Positions 1 through 8,630 of a stretch of 64,000 bases of DNA are shown piece after piece; position 1 is the stretch's first letter, and each line of letters starts with the position of its first letter. Source of the stretch: Streptomyces caniscabiei (GTDB lineage Bacteria > Actinomycetota > Actinomycetes > Streptomycetales > Streptomycetaceae); NCBI RefSeq assembly GCF_014930365.1, contig NZ_JABXWI010000011.1:62001-126000 (forward strand). The letters are read 5' to 3'. Made by a program: the position numbers and the translations under genes. The notes under the pieces are model-generated. The model did no database searches and was not told the origin of the DNA. It worked only from the letters and a program-made list of their open reading frames with translations.

Positions 1-2
1 AT

Positions 3-1523
3 GTGCCCGAGCTGGACCGGGCGCTCGCGGGGCTGCCGCCGGTCGACGCCGACCACCAGGTGCGGTTCCTGCACGCCTGCCGCGCCTATCTGGTCAAGGA
101 CTGGGAGCAGCTGGTCCGGCACACCGATCCGCTGCTCGACGATCCCCTGCTCGGGATCGAGGCCGGCCTGTTCGGCGGGATGGCCCGGGTCCGGCTGGAG
201 ACGTACGGGCAGGCCGAGCCGCTGCTGTCCGCCGCGCTGATGCGCTGCCGCAGCGAGCAGCCGCAGCGCAAGGAGCTGCGGTACTGGCTGGCCCGCGCCC
301 ACGAGGGCACGGGGCGCAGCGCGGCCGCGCTGCCGCTGTACCGGGCCGTGCACCGGGTCGACCCCGCCTTCATGGACACCTCCGCGCGGCTGGCCGCGAT
401 CGCCGAGGGGGACGGGTACGACGACGACGCGAGCGACTTCGCCGCGATCGCGCTCGCCGGGATCGGGCAGGACGTGCTCGACGGCGACGGCCTGGAGCCG
501 TTCTTCGACGCCGACGGCCGGGACCTCAAGGTCTCCGATCCCGGGCCGCCGTCGGGCGGGCTGCCTCCCGAGGCCGGCGACGTCTTCGTCCGGGAGAAGT
601 CCGTGGTGCCGGTGGAGCCGCTGTCCCTGCCGGCGGGGCCGACGGATCCGGAGCTGCTGGAGGAGGCGCTGGCGGAGCTGGAGCGGATGGTCGGGCTCGA
701 ACCGGTGAAGCGGCAGGTCAAGGCGTTGTCCGCGCAGCTGAACATGGCACGGTTGCGGGCCGGGCAGGGGCTGCCCGTGCAGCCGCCCAAGCGGCACTTC
801 GTCTTCTCCGGGCCGTCGGGGACCGGGAAGACGACCGTGGCGCGAATACTGGGCCGTGTCTTCTACGCGCTCGGGCTGCTGGGCGGCGATCACCTCGTCG
901 AGGCGCAGCGCGCGGATCTCGTGGGCGAGTACCTCGGGCAGACCGCCGTGAAGGCCAACGAGCTGATCGACTCCGCGATCGGCGGTGTGCTGTTCGTGGA
1001 CGAGGCGTACTCCCTGTCGAACTCCGGGTACGGCAAGGGGGACGCGTACGGGGACGAGGCGCTTCAGGTGCTGCTGAAGCGGGCCGAGGACAACCGGGAT
1101 CATCTGGTCGTGATCCTGGCCGGCTATCCGGAGGGGATGGACCGGCTGCTGGCCGCGAACCCCGGGCTGTCGTCCCGGTTCACGACGCGGGTGGACTTTC
1201 CCTCGTACCGGCCGCTGGAGCTGACCTCCATCGGGGAGGTGCTCGCGGCGGAGAACGGGGACGTGTGGGACGAGGAGGCGCTGGACGAGTTGCGGTCCGT
1301 CTCCGGGCATGTGGTGGACCAGGGGTGGATCGACGAGCTCGGGAACGGGCGGTTCCTGCGGACGTTGTACGAGAAGAGCTGTGCGTATCGGGATCTGCGG
1401 TTGTCGGGGTATCCGTCGATTCCGACGCGGGACGATCTGTCGACGCTTCGGTTGCCGGATTTGATGCAGGCGTACGGGGAGGTCTTGTCGGGGCGGGGGC
1501 CGGGGGAGCCTTCGGCCATGTGA
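3..1523 (+). CDS. AAA ATPase of the CbxX/CfqX (EccA/SpoVK-like) family, 5' end missing
   Basis: The reading frame is open to the left edge, so the N-terminus is missing; 506 codons are visible. The first ~200 residues are helical and TPR-like, as in EccA-type proteins, followed by an acidic/proline linker. The AAA module then has Walker A GPSGTGKTT (about residues 270-278), Walker B VLFVDEAY (about 329-336) and a downstream arginine-containing SRFTTRVDF segment. EccA proteins are cytosolic ATPases of type VII secretion. No ESX genes are visible beside it, so its partner is unknown. A terminator-like hairpin with a T-run follows at 1667. The family call is secure and the role is not. Confidence 0.85.
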   Translation: MPELDRALAGLPPVDADHQVRFLHACRAYLVKDWEQLVRHTDPLLDDPLLGIEAGLFGGMARVRLETYGQAEPLLSAALMRCRSEQPQRKELRYWLARAHEGTGRSAAALPLYRAVHRVDPAFMDTSARLAAIAEGDGYDDDASDFAAIALAGIGQDVLDGDGLEPFFDADGRDLKVSDPGPPSGGLPPEAGDVFVREKSVVPVEPLSLPAGPTDPELLEEALAELERMVGLEPVKRQVKALSAQLNMARLRAGQGLPVQPPKRHFVFSGPSGTGKTTVARILGRVFYALGLLGGDHLVEAQRADLVGEYLGQTAVKANELIDSAIGGVLFVDEAYSLSNSGYGKGDAYGDEALQVLLKRAEDNRDHLVVILAGYPEGMDRLLAANPGLSSRFTTRVDFPSYRPLELTSIGEVLAAENGDVWDEEALDELRSVSGHVVDQGWIDELGNGRFLRTLYEKSCAYRDLRLSGYPSIPTRDDLSTLRLPDLMQAYGEVLSGRGPGEPSAM

Positions 1524-1561
1524 GGTTTTCTCGCCCCCGCCGCCCCTACCCGTCCCATCCT

Positions 1562-1654
1562 GAAGGGGCTGCGCCCCTTCGACCCCCAGCCGCGGGTCCG
1601 GTGGGGCTTCTCGCGCAGTTCCCCGCGCCCCTTTCGGGGGCGCGGAGAACTGCG
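1562..1654. repeat. Paired palindromic intergenic repeats
   Basis: Between two convergent genes there is an 8-bp hairpin (1562-1569 with 1573-1580). After it comes an inverted pair: 1614-1631 matches the complement of 1636-1654 with one mismatch around a TTTC loop. The pair contains the core GGGGCGCGGGGAACTGCG that recurs at 18233, 26186, 30560, 56252 and 58616. It resembles REP-type elements at gene 3' ends. Confidence 0.7.
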
Positions 1655-1666
1655 GGAACGGGGTCC

Positions 1667-1687
1667 GGGGCGGAGCCCCGAGTTTTT
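1667..1687 (+). terminator. Rho-independent-like terminator after the AAA ATPase
   Basis: GGGGC (1667-1671) pairs with GCCCC (1675-1679) around a GGA loop. A GAG and five T residues follow (1683-1687). It is correctly oriented for the rightward AAA gene and lies about 145 bp after its stop. Confidence 0.6.
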
Positions 1688-1718
1688 GGCCAAGGGTCGA
1701 AGGCGGCGCGCGGCCCCT

Positions 1719-2807
1719 TCAGCTTGCCAGGGCCTCCTTCGGGGATTCGGCGCCCCTCGGTTCCGTCAGCCGGACCGGCCGGGGCTCGCGGTGGGCCGGG
1801 TCTCGGACCTCGCCCACCAGGAGTTCCAGGACGTCCTCCAGGGCCGCGAGGCCCAGCACCTTGCCGGAGGCGTCCGCGACCTGGGCCAGATGGGTGGCGG
1901 CCCGCCGCATGACGGTCAGCGCGTCGTCCAGCGGCAGCTCCGCGCGGAGGGTGGTCATGGGGCGCCAGATCTGCTGGGGGACGGCGCGGTCGGAGTCCTC
2001 CAGGTCGAGGACGTCCTTGACGTGGAGGTAGCGGCCCATGAAGGCGCCGGTCTCGGCCACCACCGGGAAGCGGGAGTATCCCGTGCGGGCCGTCAGCGCC
2101 ACCACCTGCGCGGGGGTCACCGAAGGGCCCACCGTCACCAGGGTGTCGCGCTTGAGCAGGACGTCCGTCACCGGGCGGGAGCCCAGCTCCAGCGCGTCCT
2201 CCAGGCGCTCCTGCTCCTCGGGGTCGAGCAGCCCGGCCTGACCGGAGTCCTCGACCAGGCGGCCCAGCTGGACGCTGGTGAAGACGGCCTCGACCTCGTC
2301 CTTGGGTTCGACGTGGAAGAGCCGCAGGACCACGCGGGCGCAGGCGCCGAGACCGATCGTGACCGGCTTGCACAGCCGCGCGAAGGCCACCAGCGCCGGG
2401 CTCAGCCACAGCGCCGTCTTCTCCGGCGCCGCCATCGCGAGGTTCTTCGGCAGCATCTCCCCGATGACGAGGTGGAGGAAGACCACCACGGCGAGCGCGA
2501 TGACGTAGCCCAGCGGGTGGATCATGCCGTGCGGCAGGTGGATTGCCTCGAAGAGCGGCTCCAGCAGCTTGGCCACGGTCGGCTCGGCGACCGCGCCCAG
2601 GGTGAGCGAGCAGACGGTGATGCCGAACTGGGCCGCCGCCATCATCTGCGGCAGGTTCTCCAGGCCGTAGAGGACCTGGCGGGCCCTGGTCGTCCCCAGC
2701 GGTTCGATCTGGCTGCGGCGGACCGAGACCAGCGCGAACTCGGCGCCGACGAAGAAGCCGTTGGCGAGCACGAGGAGCAGGGCGAAGAGGAGTTGGAGCA
2801 CGCTCAT
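1719..2807 (-). CDS. CNNM/CorC-family membrane protein, short form
   Basis: 362 aa. The N-terminal half is a CNNM (DUF21) transmembrane domain opening with LLFALLLVLANGFFVGAEFALV, and the helices continue to about residue 190. A CBS-domain pair follows (about 200-330). The C-terminal CorC_HlyC domain found in the neighbouring paralogue is absent. CNNM/CorC proteins are linked to Mg2+/Co2+ efflux or homeostasis at the membrane. The ATG overlaps the stop of the upstream CNNM gene (ATGA), so the two are translationally coupled and may form a heteromer. The exact ion is not readable from sequence. Confidence 0.88.
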   Translation of the reverse strand: MSVLQLLFALLLVLANGFFVGAEFALVSVRRSQIEPLGTTRARQVLYGLENLPQMMAAAQFGITVCSLTLGAVAEPTVAKLLEPLFEAIHLPHGMIHPLGYVIALAVVVFLHLVIGEMLPKNLAMAAPEKTALWLSPALVAFARLCKPVTIGLGACARVVLRLFHVEPKDEVEAVFTSVQLGRLVEDSGQAGLLDPEEQERLEDALELGSRPVTDVLLKRDTLVTVGPSVTPAQVVALTARTGYSRFPVVAETGAFMGRYLHVKDVLDLEDSDRAVPQQIWRPMTTLRAELPLDDALTVMRRAATHLAQVADASGKVLGLAALEDVLELLVGEVRDPAHREPRPVRLTEPRGAESPKEALAS

Positions 2808-4201
2808 CGGGTTGCCTCCACGGCCGAGGCGGGGCCCGTGACGGGGGTGGGCCCCGTGGCGCGGACCGCTCGGGTGACGGGGGTGGTCTCCGTGACGGGA
2901 GTGGTGCGGACGAGGCGTACGCGCTCGGCGCGGTAGTGGCCGACCTGGCGCACCGCCAGCCGCCAGCCGGGCAGCTCGGCGCGGTCGCCGGGGGCCGGAA
3001 TACGGCCGAGCAGGTCGGCGACGAGGCCGGCGACCGTCTCGTACGGGCCCTCCGGGACGTCGAGGCCTATGCGCTGGAGCACATCGACCCGGCAGCTGCC
3101 GTCGGCGTCCCAGGCGAGGCGGCCGTCCTCGGGCGGGGCGGCGGCGAGTTCGGGGCGCTCGTGCCTGTCGTGCTCGTCGCGCACCTCGCCGACCAGTTCC
3201 TCGACGATGTCCTCCAGGGTCACCACGCCTGCCGTACCGCCGTACTCGTCGACCACGACGGCGATGGGCTGCTCGCTGCGCAGCCGGGCCAGGAGCGGCT
3301 GCACCGGAAGCGACTCCGGGACGAGCAGCGGGGCCTTCGCGATACGGCCGACCGGGGTGTGCAGCCGGTCGTGGGCGGGGATCGCGAGGGCGTCCTTGAG
3401 GTGGACCATGCCGACGATCTCGTCGATCCGCTCCCGGTAGACGGGAAAGCGGGAGAGGCCGGTGGCGCGGGTCAGGTTGACCACGTCCTCGGCGGTGGCC
3501 GAGGACTGCAGGGCGCTGACCTTGACGCGGGGTGTCATCACGTTCTCCGCGGTCAGGTCGCCCAGGGAGAGCGTGCGGACGAAGAGGTCGGCCGTGTCCT
3601 GCTCCAGGGCGCCGGCCTGGGCCGAGTGCCGGGCGAGGGAGACCAGTTCGCCCGGGGTGCGGGCAGAGGCCAGCTCGTCGGTGGGCTCGACGCCGAAGGC
3701 GCGGACCAGGCGGTTGGCGACCGCGTTGAGGGCGGCGATGACCGGGCGGAAGAGGCGGGAGAAGACGTGCTGGGGGCCCGCGACGAAGCGGGCTACCTGC
3801 ATGGGCTTCGACACCGCCCAGTTCTTCGGGACCAGCTCGCCGATCACCATCTGCACGGCGGAGGCCAGCAGCATGCCGACGACCACGGACACCCCCGACA
3901 CGGCGCCTTCGGGTATGCCGATGGCGGTGAAGGGGCCGTGGAGTATCTCCGCGAGCGCCGGTTCGGCGAGCATGCCGACGACGAGGGAGGTGATGGTGAT
4001 GCCGAGCTGGGTGCCGGAGAGCTGGAAGGACAGCTCCTTGAGCGCGCCCACCACCTTGTGGGCGCGGCGGTCGCCCTCGGCTGCGGCCTTCTCGGCCTCC
4101 GGTCGCTCGACCGTGACGAGGCCGAACTCGGCGGCCACGAAGAAGCCGTTGGCGAGGATCAGCAGGAACGCGGCTCCGAGGAGCAGCAAGGGGATGGTCA
4201 T
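2804..4201 (-). CDS. CNNM/CorC-family membrane protein, full-length form
   Basis: 465 aa: DUF21 transmembrane domain (about 1-190), CBS pair (about 205-330) including the VVDEYGGTAGVVTLEDI motif, then a CorC_HlyC domain (about 345-425). The last ~35 residues are an odd low-complexity tail with repeated TPVT units, encoded by direct repeats around 2830-2905. The family is associated with Mg2+/Co2+ handling. It is the first gene of a two-gene operon and overlaps its paralogue by four bases. A 13-bp palindrome lies 66 bp upstream of the start. Confidence 0.88.
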   Translation of the reverse strand: MTIPLLLLGAAFLLILANGFFVAAEFGLVTVERPEAEKAAAEGDRRAHKVVGALKELSFQLSGTQLGITITSLVVGMLAEPALAEILHGPFTAIGIPEGAVSGVSVVVGMLLASAVQMVIGELVPKNWAVSKPMQVARFVAGPQHVFSRLFRPVIAALNAVANRLVRAFGVEPTDELASARTPGELVSLARHSAQAGALEQDTADLFVRTLSLGDLTAENVMTPRVKVSALQSSATAEDVVNLTRATGLSRFPVYRERIDEIVGMVHLKDALAIPAHDRLHTPVGRIAKAPLLVPESLPVQPLLARLRSEQPIAVVVDEYGGTAGVVTLEDIVEELVGEVRDEHDRHERPELAAAPPEDGRLAWDADGSCRVDVLQRIGLDVPEGPYETVAGLVADLLGRIPAPGDRAELPGWRLAVRQVGHYRAERVRLVRTTPVTETTPVTRAVRATGPTPVTGPASAVEATR

Positions 4202-4267
4202 GCCGCCGCCTCGGTATCTCGGGAGGGGGCGGCGCAGGTACTACAGGACGATCCGTCCATCGCTGGA

Positions 4268-4280
4268 AGGAGTCACTCCT
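4268..4280. promoter_or_regulatory. 13-bp palindrome upstream of the CNNM operon
   Basis: AGGAGT-C-ACTCCT is a perfect palindrome between the CNNM operon start (4201) and the PH-protein end. It could be an operator or leader hairpin. Nothing links it to a named regulator. Confidence 0.25.
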
Positions 4281-4322
4281 CGAATAGCAGGGAGCCCCTG
4301 CCTTCCGGGGTGGAACGACAGA

Positions 4323-4351
4323 GGCGGAGGCGCGACGAAAACGCCTCCGCC
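4323..4351 (-). terminator. Hairpin between the PH gene and the CNNM operon
   Basis: GGCGGAGGCG (4323-4332) pairs perfectly with CGCCTCCGCC (4342-4351) around a 9-base loop. On the minus strand it lies about 95 bp after the PH-protein stop and could end the rib-his transcript. There is no clear U-run. Confidence 0.45.
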
Positions 4352-4399
4352 AACAGATTAATCAAGACAGGGGCCGGTGCGGCAGGGGCGACGGCCCCG

Positions 4400-4465
4400 A
4401 GTCGGCCCTGATCTTCGATCGGGTCGGCCCTGATCTTGGGTCGGGTCAGCCCTGATGCTGCTCGG
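4400..4465. repeat. Three 22-bp tandem repeats running out of the PH gene
   Basis: Three copies of a 22-bp unit starting GTCGGCCCTGATCTT lie head to tail at 4400-4421, 4422-4443 and 4444-4465. The third, most diverged copy contains the stop codon and last codons of the PH-domain gene. The array therefore looks like a tandem duplication of that gene's 3' end. Confidence 0.75.
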
Positions 4466-4910
4466 GCCCGGCGACCGAGCGGGCCTCCACCAGCGCCCTC
4501 AGGGTGCGGGCGTCCTCGATGGCGTGCTGCTTGGCGATGCCCGGCTGGATGCCGAGCACGGGCAGGCTGGTGCCGTCGGTGAGGTCGAGGAAGACCCATG
4601 GGTCGCCGACCCGCAGGTTCACCTGCACGATCTCGGCCCAGCCCAGCTGCCGCCGCGCGGTGATGTTGACCACGGTCACACCGGAATCGTCGGCGACCAC
4701 CTTGGGCCGGGAGAGCAGGCACAGCACCCCGGCGAGCATGGCCGCCGTGAAGACGAAGCTGAGGCGCTCCCCGGGGCCGAGCGTGGGCAGCAGCAGCGCG
4801 ACGACCGTGATGACCACGAAGATCGCGCCCGCGGCCGACAGCAGCACGGCCCGGGTGCGGCCCGGCCGAAAAGTGACGGGCAGGGCGGGGAGGGAGGGCT
4901 GGTCCGGCAT
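4446..4910 (-). CDS. Small membrane protein with bacterial PH-like domain
   Basis: 154 aa. Two hydrophobic helices sit near the N-terminus (about 20-45 and 49-66). A soluble beta-rich region follows (VTVVNITARRQLGWAEI ... DGTSLPVLGI) typical of small actinobacterial PH-like proteins. The function is unknown. Its start is 20 bp after hisG, so it is probably the last gene of the rib-his transcript. Its 3' end is part of a 22-bp tandem repeat. The domain call is from overall pattern, not a catalytic motif. Confidence 0.75.
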   Translation of the reverse strand: MPDQPSLPALPVTFRPGRTRAVLLSAAGAIFVVITVVALLLPTLGPGERLSFVFTAAMLAGVLCLLSRPKVVADDSGVTVVNITARRQLGWAEIVQVNLRVGDPWVFLDLTDGTSLPVLGIQPGIAKQHAIEDARTLRALVEARSVAGPEQHQG

Positions 4911-4930
4911 GGCGTACGACTCCCCGGCCG

Positions 4931-5806
4931 TCAGAGGCGGCAGGCGTGGATGGCGGTGGTCAGGATGGCCCGGGCGCCGATGTCGTACAGGTCGTCCATG
5001 ATCCGCTGGGCCTCCTTGGCCGGGACCATCGCCCGGACGGCGACCCAGCCCTCGTTGTGCAGCGGCGAGACGGTCGGGGACTCCAGGCCGGGGGTGAGCG
5101 CGACGGCCTTCTCCAGCTGCTCGACCCGGCAGTCGTAGTCCATCATCACGTAGGTCCGGGCGACCAGGACGCCCTGGAGGCGGCGCAGGAACTGCTGCAC
5201 CTTGGCCTCGTGCTCCGAGGACTCCGAGGAATCCGATGCCGTGTCGGCGCCGACGCGGCGGATGACGACGGCCTCGGACTTCATGATCGGCTCGCCGAAG
5301 ACCTCCAGGCCCGCGTTGCGCAGGGAGGTGCCGGTCTCGACGACGTCGGCGATGACCTCGGCGACGCCCAGTTCGATGGCGGTCTCGACGGCGCCGTCGA
5401 GGTGGACCACCGAGGCGTCGATGCCGTTGTCCGCGAGGTGGCCCGCGACGATGCCCTCGTAGGAGGTGGCGACCGTCTTGCCCTTGAGGTCCGCGACGCC
5501 GTTCGCCGTGCCCGGCTTGGAGGCGAAGCGGAAGGTGGAGCGGGCGAAGCCGAGGGGGAGGATCTCCTCGGCGTTGGCGCCGGAGTCGATGAGCAGGTCC
5601 CGGCCGGTGATGCCGATGTCGAGACGGCCGGAGGAGACGTAGATCGCGATGTCGCGGGGGCGGAGGTAGAAGAACTCGACCTCGTTGACCGGGTCGACGA
5701 TCCGCAGCTCCTTGGACTCCCGGCGCTGCTGGTAGCCCGCCTCATGCAGCATCTCCCCCGCAGGGCCGGACAGGGAACCCTTGTTGGGGACGGCGATGCG
5801 CAGCAT
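4931..5806 (-). CDS. hisG: ATP phosphoribosyltransferase (long form)
   Basis: 291 aa. Catalyses the first step of histidine synthesis: ATP + PRPP to phosphoribosyl-ATP, in the cytosol. The N-terminus MLRIAVPNKGSLSGPAGEML, the VSSGRLDIGITGRDLL segment and the C-terminal region (about 215-291) with a regulatory HisG_C-type domain identify the long form that is feedback-inhibited by histidine. A run of SDSSESSEHEAK just before the C-terminal domain is an unusual acidic/serine insert. hisE lies 47 bp upstream on the same strand; the other his genes are not in the window. Confidence 0.96.
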   Translation of the reverse strand: MLRIAVPNKGSLSGPAGEMLHEAGYQQRRESKELRIVDPVNEVEFFYLRPRDIAIYVSSGRLDIGITGRDLLIDSGANAEEILPLGFARSTFRFASKPGTANGVADLKGKTVATSYEGIVAGHLADNGIDASVVHLDGAVETAIELGVAEVIADVVETGTSLRNAGLEVFGEPIMKSEAVVIRRVGADTASDSSESSEHEAKVQQFLRRLQGVLVARTYVMMDYDCRVEQLEKAVALTPGLESPTVSPLHNEGWVAVRAMVPAKEAQRIMDDLYDIGARAILTTAIHACRL

Positions 5807-5853
5807 GAGGCGAGCTTCCTTTGCGTGAGAGGTGAGGTGCGGGACGGGCTGGC

Positions 5854-6126
5854 TTACAGGTGGGCGTACACGTCGTCCAGGGAGATACCGCGGGCGACCA
5901 TCATCACCTGGACGTGGTACAGCAGCTGCGAGATCTCCTCGGCGGCGGCTTCCTTGCCCTCGTACTCGGCGGCCATCCAGACCTCGGCGGCCTCTTCGAC
6001 GACCTTCTTGCCGATGGCATGGACGCCCTTCTCGACCAGTTCTGCGGTGCGGGAAGTGGCGGGGTCGCCCTGGGCGGCCTTGTGCTGGAGCTCGGTGAAG
6101 AGCTCCTCGAACGTCTTCTTGGACAT
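5854..6126 (-). CDS. hisE: Phosphoribosyl-ATP pyrophosphatase
   Basis: 90 aa, normal for stand-alone HisE. It hydrolyses phosphoribosyl-ATP to phosphoribosyl-AMP plus PPi, the step after HisG. The MazG-like helical fold is recognisable from KVVEEAAEVWMAAEYEG and EEISQLLYHVQVMMVARGI, which carry the acidic metal-binding residues. It sits between ribH (33 bp upstream) and hisG (47 bp downstream), consistent with one transcript. Confidence 0.96.
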   Translation of the reverse strand: MSKKTFEELFTELQHKAAQGDPATSRTAELVEKGVHAIGKKVVEEAAEVWMAAEYEGKEAAAEEISQLLYHVQVMMVARGISLDDVYAHL

Positions 6127-6159
6127 GGTGAGGTCAGCCTACGCGCAACCGGCCGTGTC

Positions 6160-6645
6160 TCAGCGCCAGGGTTCAGATACTGAGCGGAGGGTGGCCGCGG
6201 TCGCCACCGCCGCCGTCACCGCCTCGTGGCCCTTGTCCTCGTTCGAGCCCTCGATACCGGCGCGGTCCAGGGCCTGCTCCTCGGTGTCGCAGGTCAGTAC
6301 GCCCATGCCGACGGGGACGCCGGTGTCGACGGAGACCTGGGTCAGGCCCTGGGTGACGCCCTGGCACACGTACTCGAAGTGGGGGGTGCCGCCGCGGATG
6401 ACGACGCCGAGGGCGACGATCGCGTCGTAGCCGCGGCCGGCCAGGACCTTGGCGACGACGGGGAGTTCCCAGCTGCCGGGCACCCGCAGCAGGGTCGGCT
6501 CGGTGATGCCCAGGTCCCGCAGGGCGCGCAGGGCGCCTTCGACGAGGCCGTCCATCACCTTCTCGTGCCACTGGGCCGCGATGACCGCGACGCGCAGGTC
6601 GCCGCAGTTGCGTACGGACAGTTCGGGTGCGCCCTTGCCGCTCAC
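6160..6645 (-). CDS. ribH: 6,7-dimethyl-8-ribityllumazine synthase
   Basis: 161 aa. Condenses 5-amino-6-ribitylaminouracil with dihydroxybutanone phosphate to the lumazine precursor of riboflavin. Family motifs are AVIAAQWHEKVMDGLVEGA, the VPGSWELPVVAK loop, ALGVVIRGGTPHFEYV with the catalytic histidine, and TCDTEEQALDRAG. The start is GTG behind a strong AAGGAGC site. It is the last rib gene of the riboswitch-led operon and precedes hisE by 33 bp. Confidence 0.97.
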   Translation of the reverse strand: MSGKGAPELSVRNCGDLRVAVIAAQWHEKVMDGLVEGALRALRDLGITEPTLLRVPGSWELPVVAKVLAGRGYDAIVALGVVIRGGTPHFEYVCQGVTQGLTQVSVDTGVPVGMGVLTCDTEEQALDRAGIEGSNEDKGHEAVTAAVATAATLRSVSEPWR

Positions 6646-6711
6646 GTTGCTCCTTGGTTCTGGATCCCGTACGAGGTGCCGTACGGGCGGTCGTGCCGGT
6701 CGATTGCCGGG

Positions 6712-8001
6712 TTACTGATTACCGCAGGTGGACGTGGTGGTCGCGTCCAGCCAGGGCAGGTCGTGGCCCATCCGGTCCCGCTTGGTGCGCAGGTAGCGGA
6801 GGTTGTGCTCGCCCGCGCGGACGGGCATCGGCTCGCGGTCGGTGACGTCGAGGCCGTGCCGGACGAGGGCGTCGGTCTTCTCGGGGTTGTTGGTCATCAG
6901 GCGCAGGCTGCGCACGCCCAGGTCCCGCAGGATCTGCGCCCCGGCCCCGTAGTCCCGGGCGTCGGCGGGCAGGCCCAGCTCCAGGTTGGCGTCGAGGGTG
7001 TCGCGGCCGAGCTCCTGGAGTTCGTACGCGCGCAGCTTGGACAGCAGTCCGATGCCGCGGCCCTCGTGGCCGCGCAGATAGACGACGACGCCCCGGCCCT
7101 CGGTGGCGATGCGTTCGAGGGAGGTCTCCAGCTGGGGGCCGCAGTCGCAGCGCAGCGAGTGGAAGATGTCGCCGGTGAGGCACTCGGAGTGGACGCGGAC
7201 CAGGACGTCCTCGCCGTCGCCGATCTCGCCGTGGACGAGGGCGACGTGTTCGACGCCGTCGACGGTGGAGCGGTAGCCGTAGGCCGTGAAGTCACCGAAG
7301 GCGGTGGGGAGTTGGGTCTTCGCCTCGCGCCGGACGGTGGGCTCGGAGCTGCGGCGGTAGGCGATCAGGTCCTCGATGGAGATGATCGTCAGGCCGTGCT
7401 TGCGGGCGAACGGGATCAGCTCGGGCAGGCGCAGCATACGGCCGTCCTCGCCGGCGATCTCGACGATCGCGCCGGCCGGGCGCAGGCCCGCGAGGCGGGC
7501 GAGGTCGACGGCGGCCTCGGTGTGGCCGTCGCGCACGAGCACCCCGCCGGAGCGGGCGCGCAGCGGGAAGATGTGGCCGGGGCGGACGAAGTCGCCGGGC
7601 TCGGCGGTGCCGCTCGCCAGCAGCTGGAGGGTGGTGGCGCGGTCGGAGGCGGAGATGCCGGTGGTGACGCCGTGCCGGGGGCCCGCGTCGACGGTGACGG
7701 TGAAGGCGGTGCGCATGGACTCGGTGTTCTGCTGCACCATCTGCGGCAGTTCGAGCCGGTCCAGCTCGTCCGCCTCCATGGGGGCGCAGATCATGCCCCG
7801 GCACTCGCTCATCATGAAGGCGATGATCTCGGGGGTGGCCTTCTCGGCGGCGATGACGAGGTCGCCCTCGTTCTCGCGGTTCTCGTCGTCGACGACCACG
7901 ACGGGGCGGCCCGCCGCGATGTCGGCGATGGCCTGCTCGACCGGGTCGAGCCCGAAGTCCTCGATGTCGTCGGTGCTGTAGAGGATCGGCGCCGTGGTCA
8001 T
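6712..8001 (-). CDS. ribBA: Bifunctional DHBP synthase / GTP cyclohydrolase II
   Basis: 429 aa. The N-terminal RibB domain (about 25-225) makes 3,4-dihydroxybutanone 4-phosphate from ribulose 5-phosphate and carries DDENRENEGD (38-47). The C-terminal RibA domain opens GTP; its zinc cysteines are C274, C285 and C287, with RGHEGRGIGL following. It therefore supplies both precursors of riboflavin. The ATG overlaps the ribM stop (ATGA); a longer frame exists upstream, but this overlap and homology fix the start. Confidence 0.97.
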   Translation of the reverse strand: MTTAPILYSTDDIEDFGLDPVEQAIADIAAGRPVVVVDDENRENEGDLVIAAEKATPEIIAFMMSECRGMICAPMEADELDRLELPQMVQQNTESMRTAFTVTVDAGPRHGVTTGISASDRATTLQLLASGTAEPGDFVRPGHIFPLRARSGGVLVRDGHTEAAVDLARLAGLRPAGAIVEIAGEDGRMLRLPELIPFARKHGLTIISIEDLIAYRRSSEPTVRREAKTQLPTAFGDFTAYGYRSTVDGVEHVALVHGEIGDGEDVLVRVHSECLTGDIFHSLRCDCGPQLETSLERIATEGRGVVVYLRGHEGRGIGLLSKLRAYELQELGRDTLDANLELGLPADARDYGAGAQILRDLGVRSLRLMTNNPEKTDALVRHGLDVTDREPMPVRAGEHNLRYLRTKRDRMGHDLPWLDATTTSTCGNQ

Positions 8002-8630
8002 GCCGGGGCTCCTTCCAGAGCGGGCTTGCGCGAGCGCAGCCACCAGTCGCGCATGCCCCACAGGACGAGCGCGCCGTAGATGATGTAGACGAATCCGGAG
8101 AACGCGTAACCGTTGGCGAAGTTGAGGGGGACGCCGACGAGGTCCACGAGCAGCCAGGCGAACCAGAACTCGACCATGCCGCGCGCCTGGGCGTACATGG
8201 CGACGATGGTGCCGGTGAAGATGTACGCGTCCGGCCAGGGGTCCCAGGACAGGGTCGGGAAGGCGGTGAAGAGGCCGCCGACGGCGAGGGTGCCGAGCAC
8301 GGCGCCGGCGATCAGGTAGCCGCGCTCGCGCCAGGTGGCGAAGCGGGGGGTGATGGCGCCGTCCGCGGACCGTCCCTTCGTGCGGTTCCACTGCCACCAG
8401 CCGTACGCGGCGACGGCCATGACGATGACCTGCTTGCCGGCGCTGCCGGTGAGGTGGCCGACGAAGGCGCCGAAGAGGACGAGGCCGGAGAGGAACTGCA
8501 CGGGCCAGTTCCAGAGGGAGCGGATCGCGCCGAGGGCGAGGGCGATCAGCCCGAGGACGTTGCCGATCATGTCCGACCAGAGGATCTGCTGGCCGAAGGC
8601 CGTGAAGGCGACGGTGTTCAGGGAGTTCAC
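7998..8630 (-). CDS. ribM: PnuC-family riboflavin transporter RibM
   Basis: 210 aa, polytopic, with several tryptophan-rich helices (GAIRSLWNWPVQFLSGLVLF, AYGWWQWNR) typical of PnuC-fold vitamin transporters. PnuC proteins move nicotinamide riboside or, in the RibM/PnuX branch of actinobacteria, riboflavin by facilitated diffusion. Its position between ribE and ribBA downstream of an FMN riboswitch, overlapping both neighbours by four bases (GTG start in the ribE stop), argues strongly for riboflavin. Specificity is inferred from context. Confidence 0.85.
   Translation of the reverse strand: MNSLNTVAFTAFGQQILWSDMIGNVLGLIALALGAIRSLWNWPVQFLSGLVLFGAFVGHLTGSAGKQVIVMAVAAYGWWQWNRTKGRSADGAITPRFATWRERGYLIAGAVLGTLAVGGLFTAFPTLSWDPWPDAYIFTGTIVAMYAQARGMVEFWFAWLLVDLVGVPLNFANGYAFSGFVYIIYGALVLWGMRDWWLRSRKPALEGAPA

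Noticed and set aside
3..1523. Type VII secretion locus
   Set aside because: Only an EccA-like ATPase is visible; no Esx, EccB, EccC or EccD gene is in the window.
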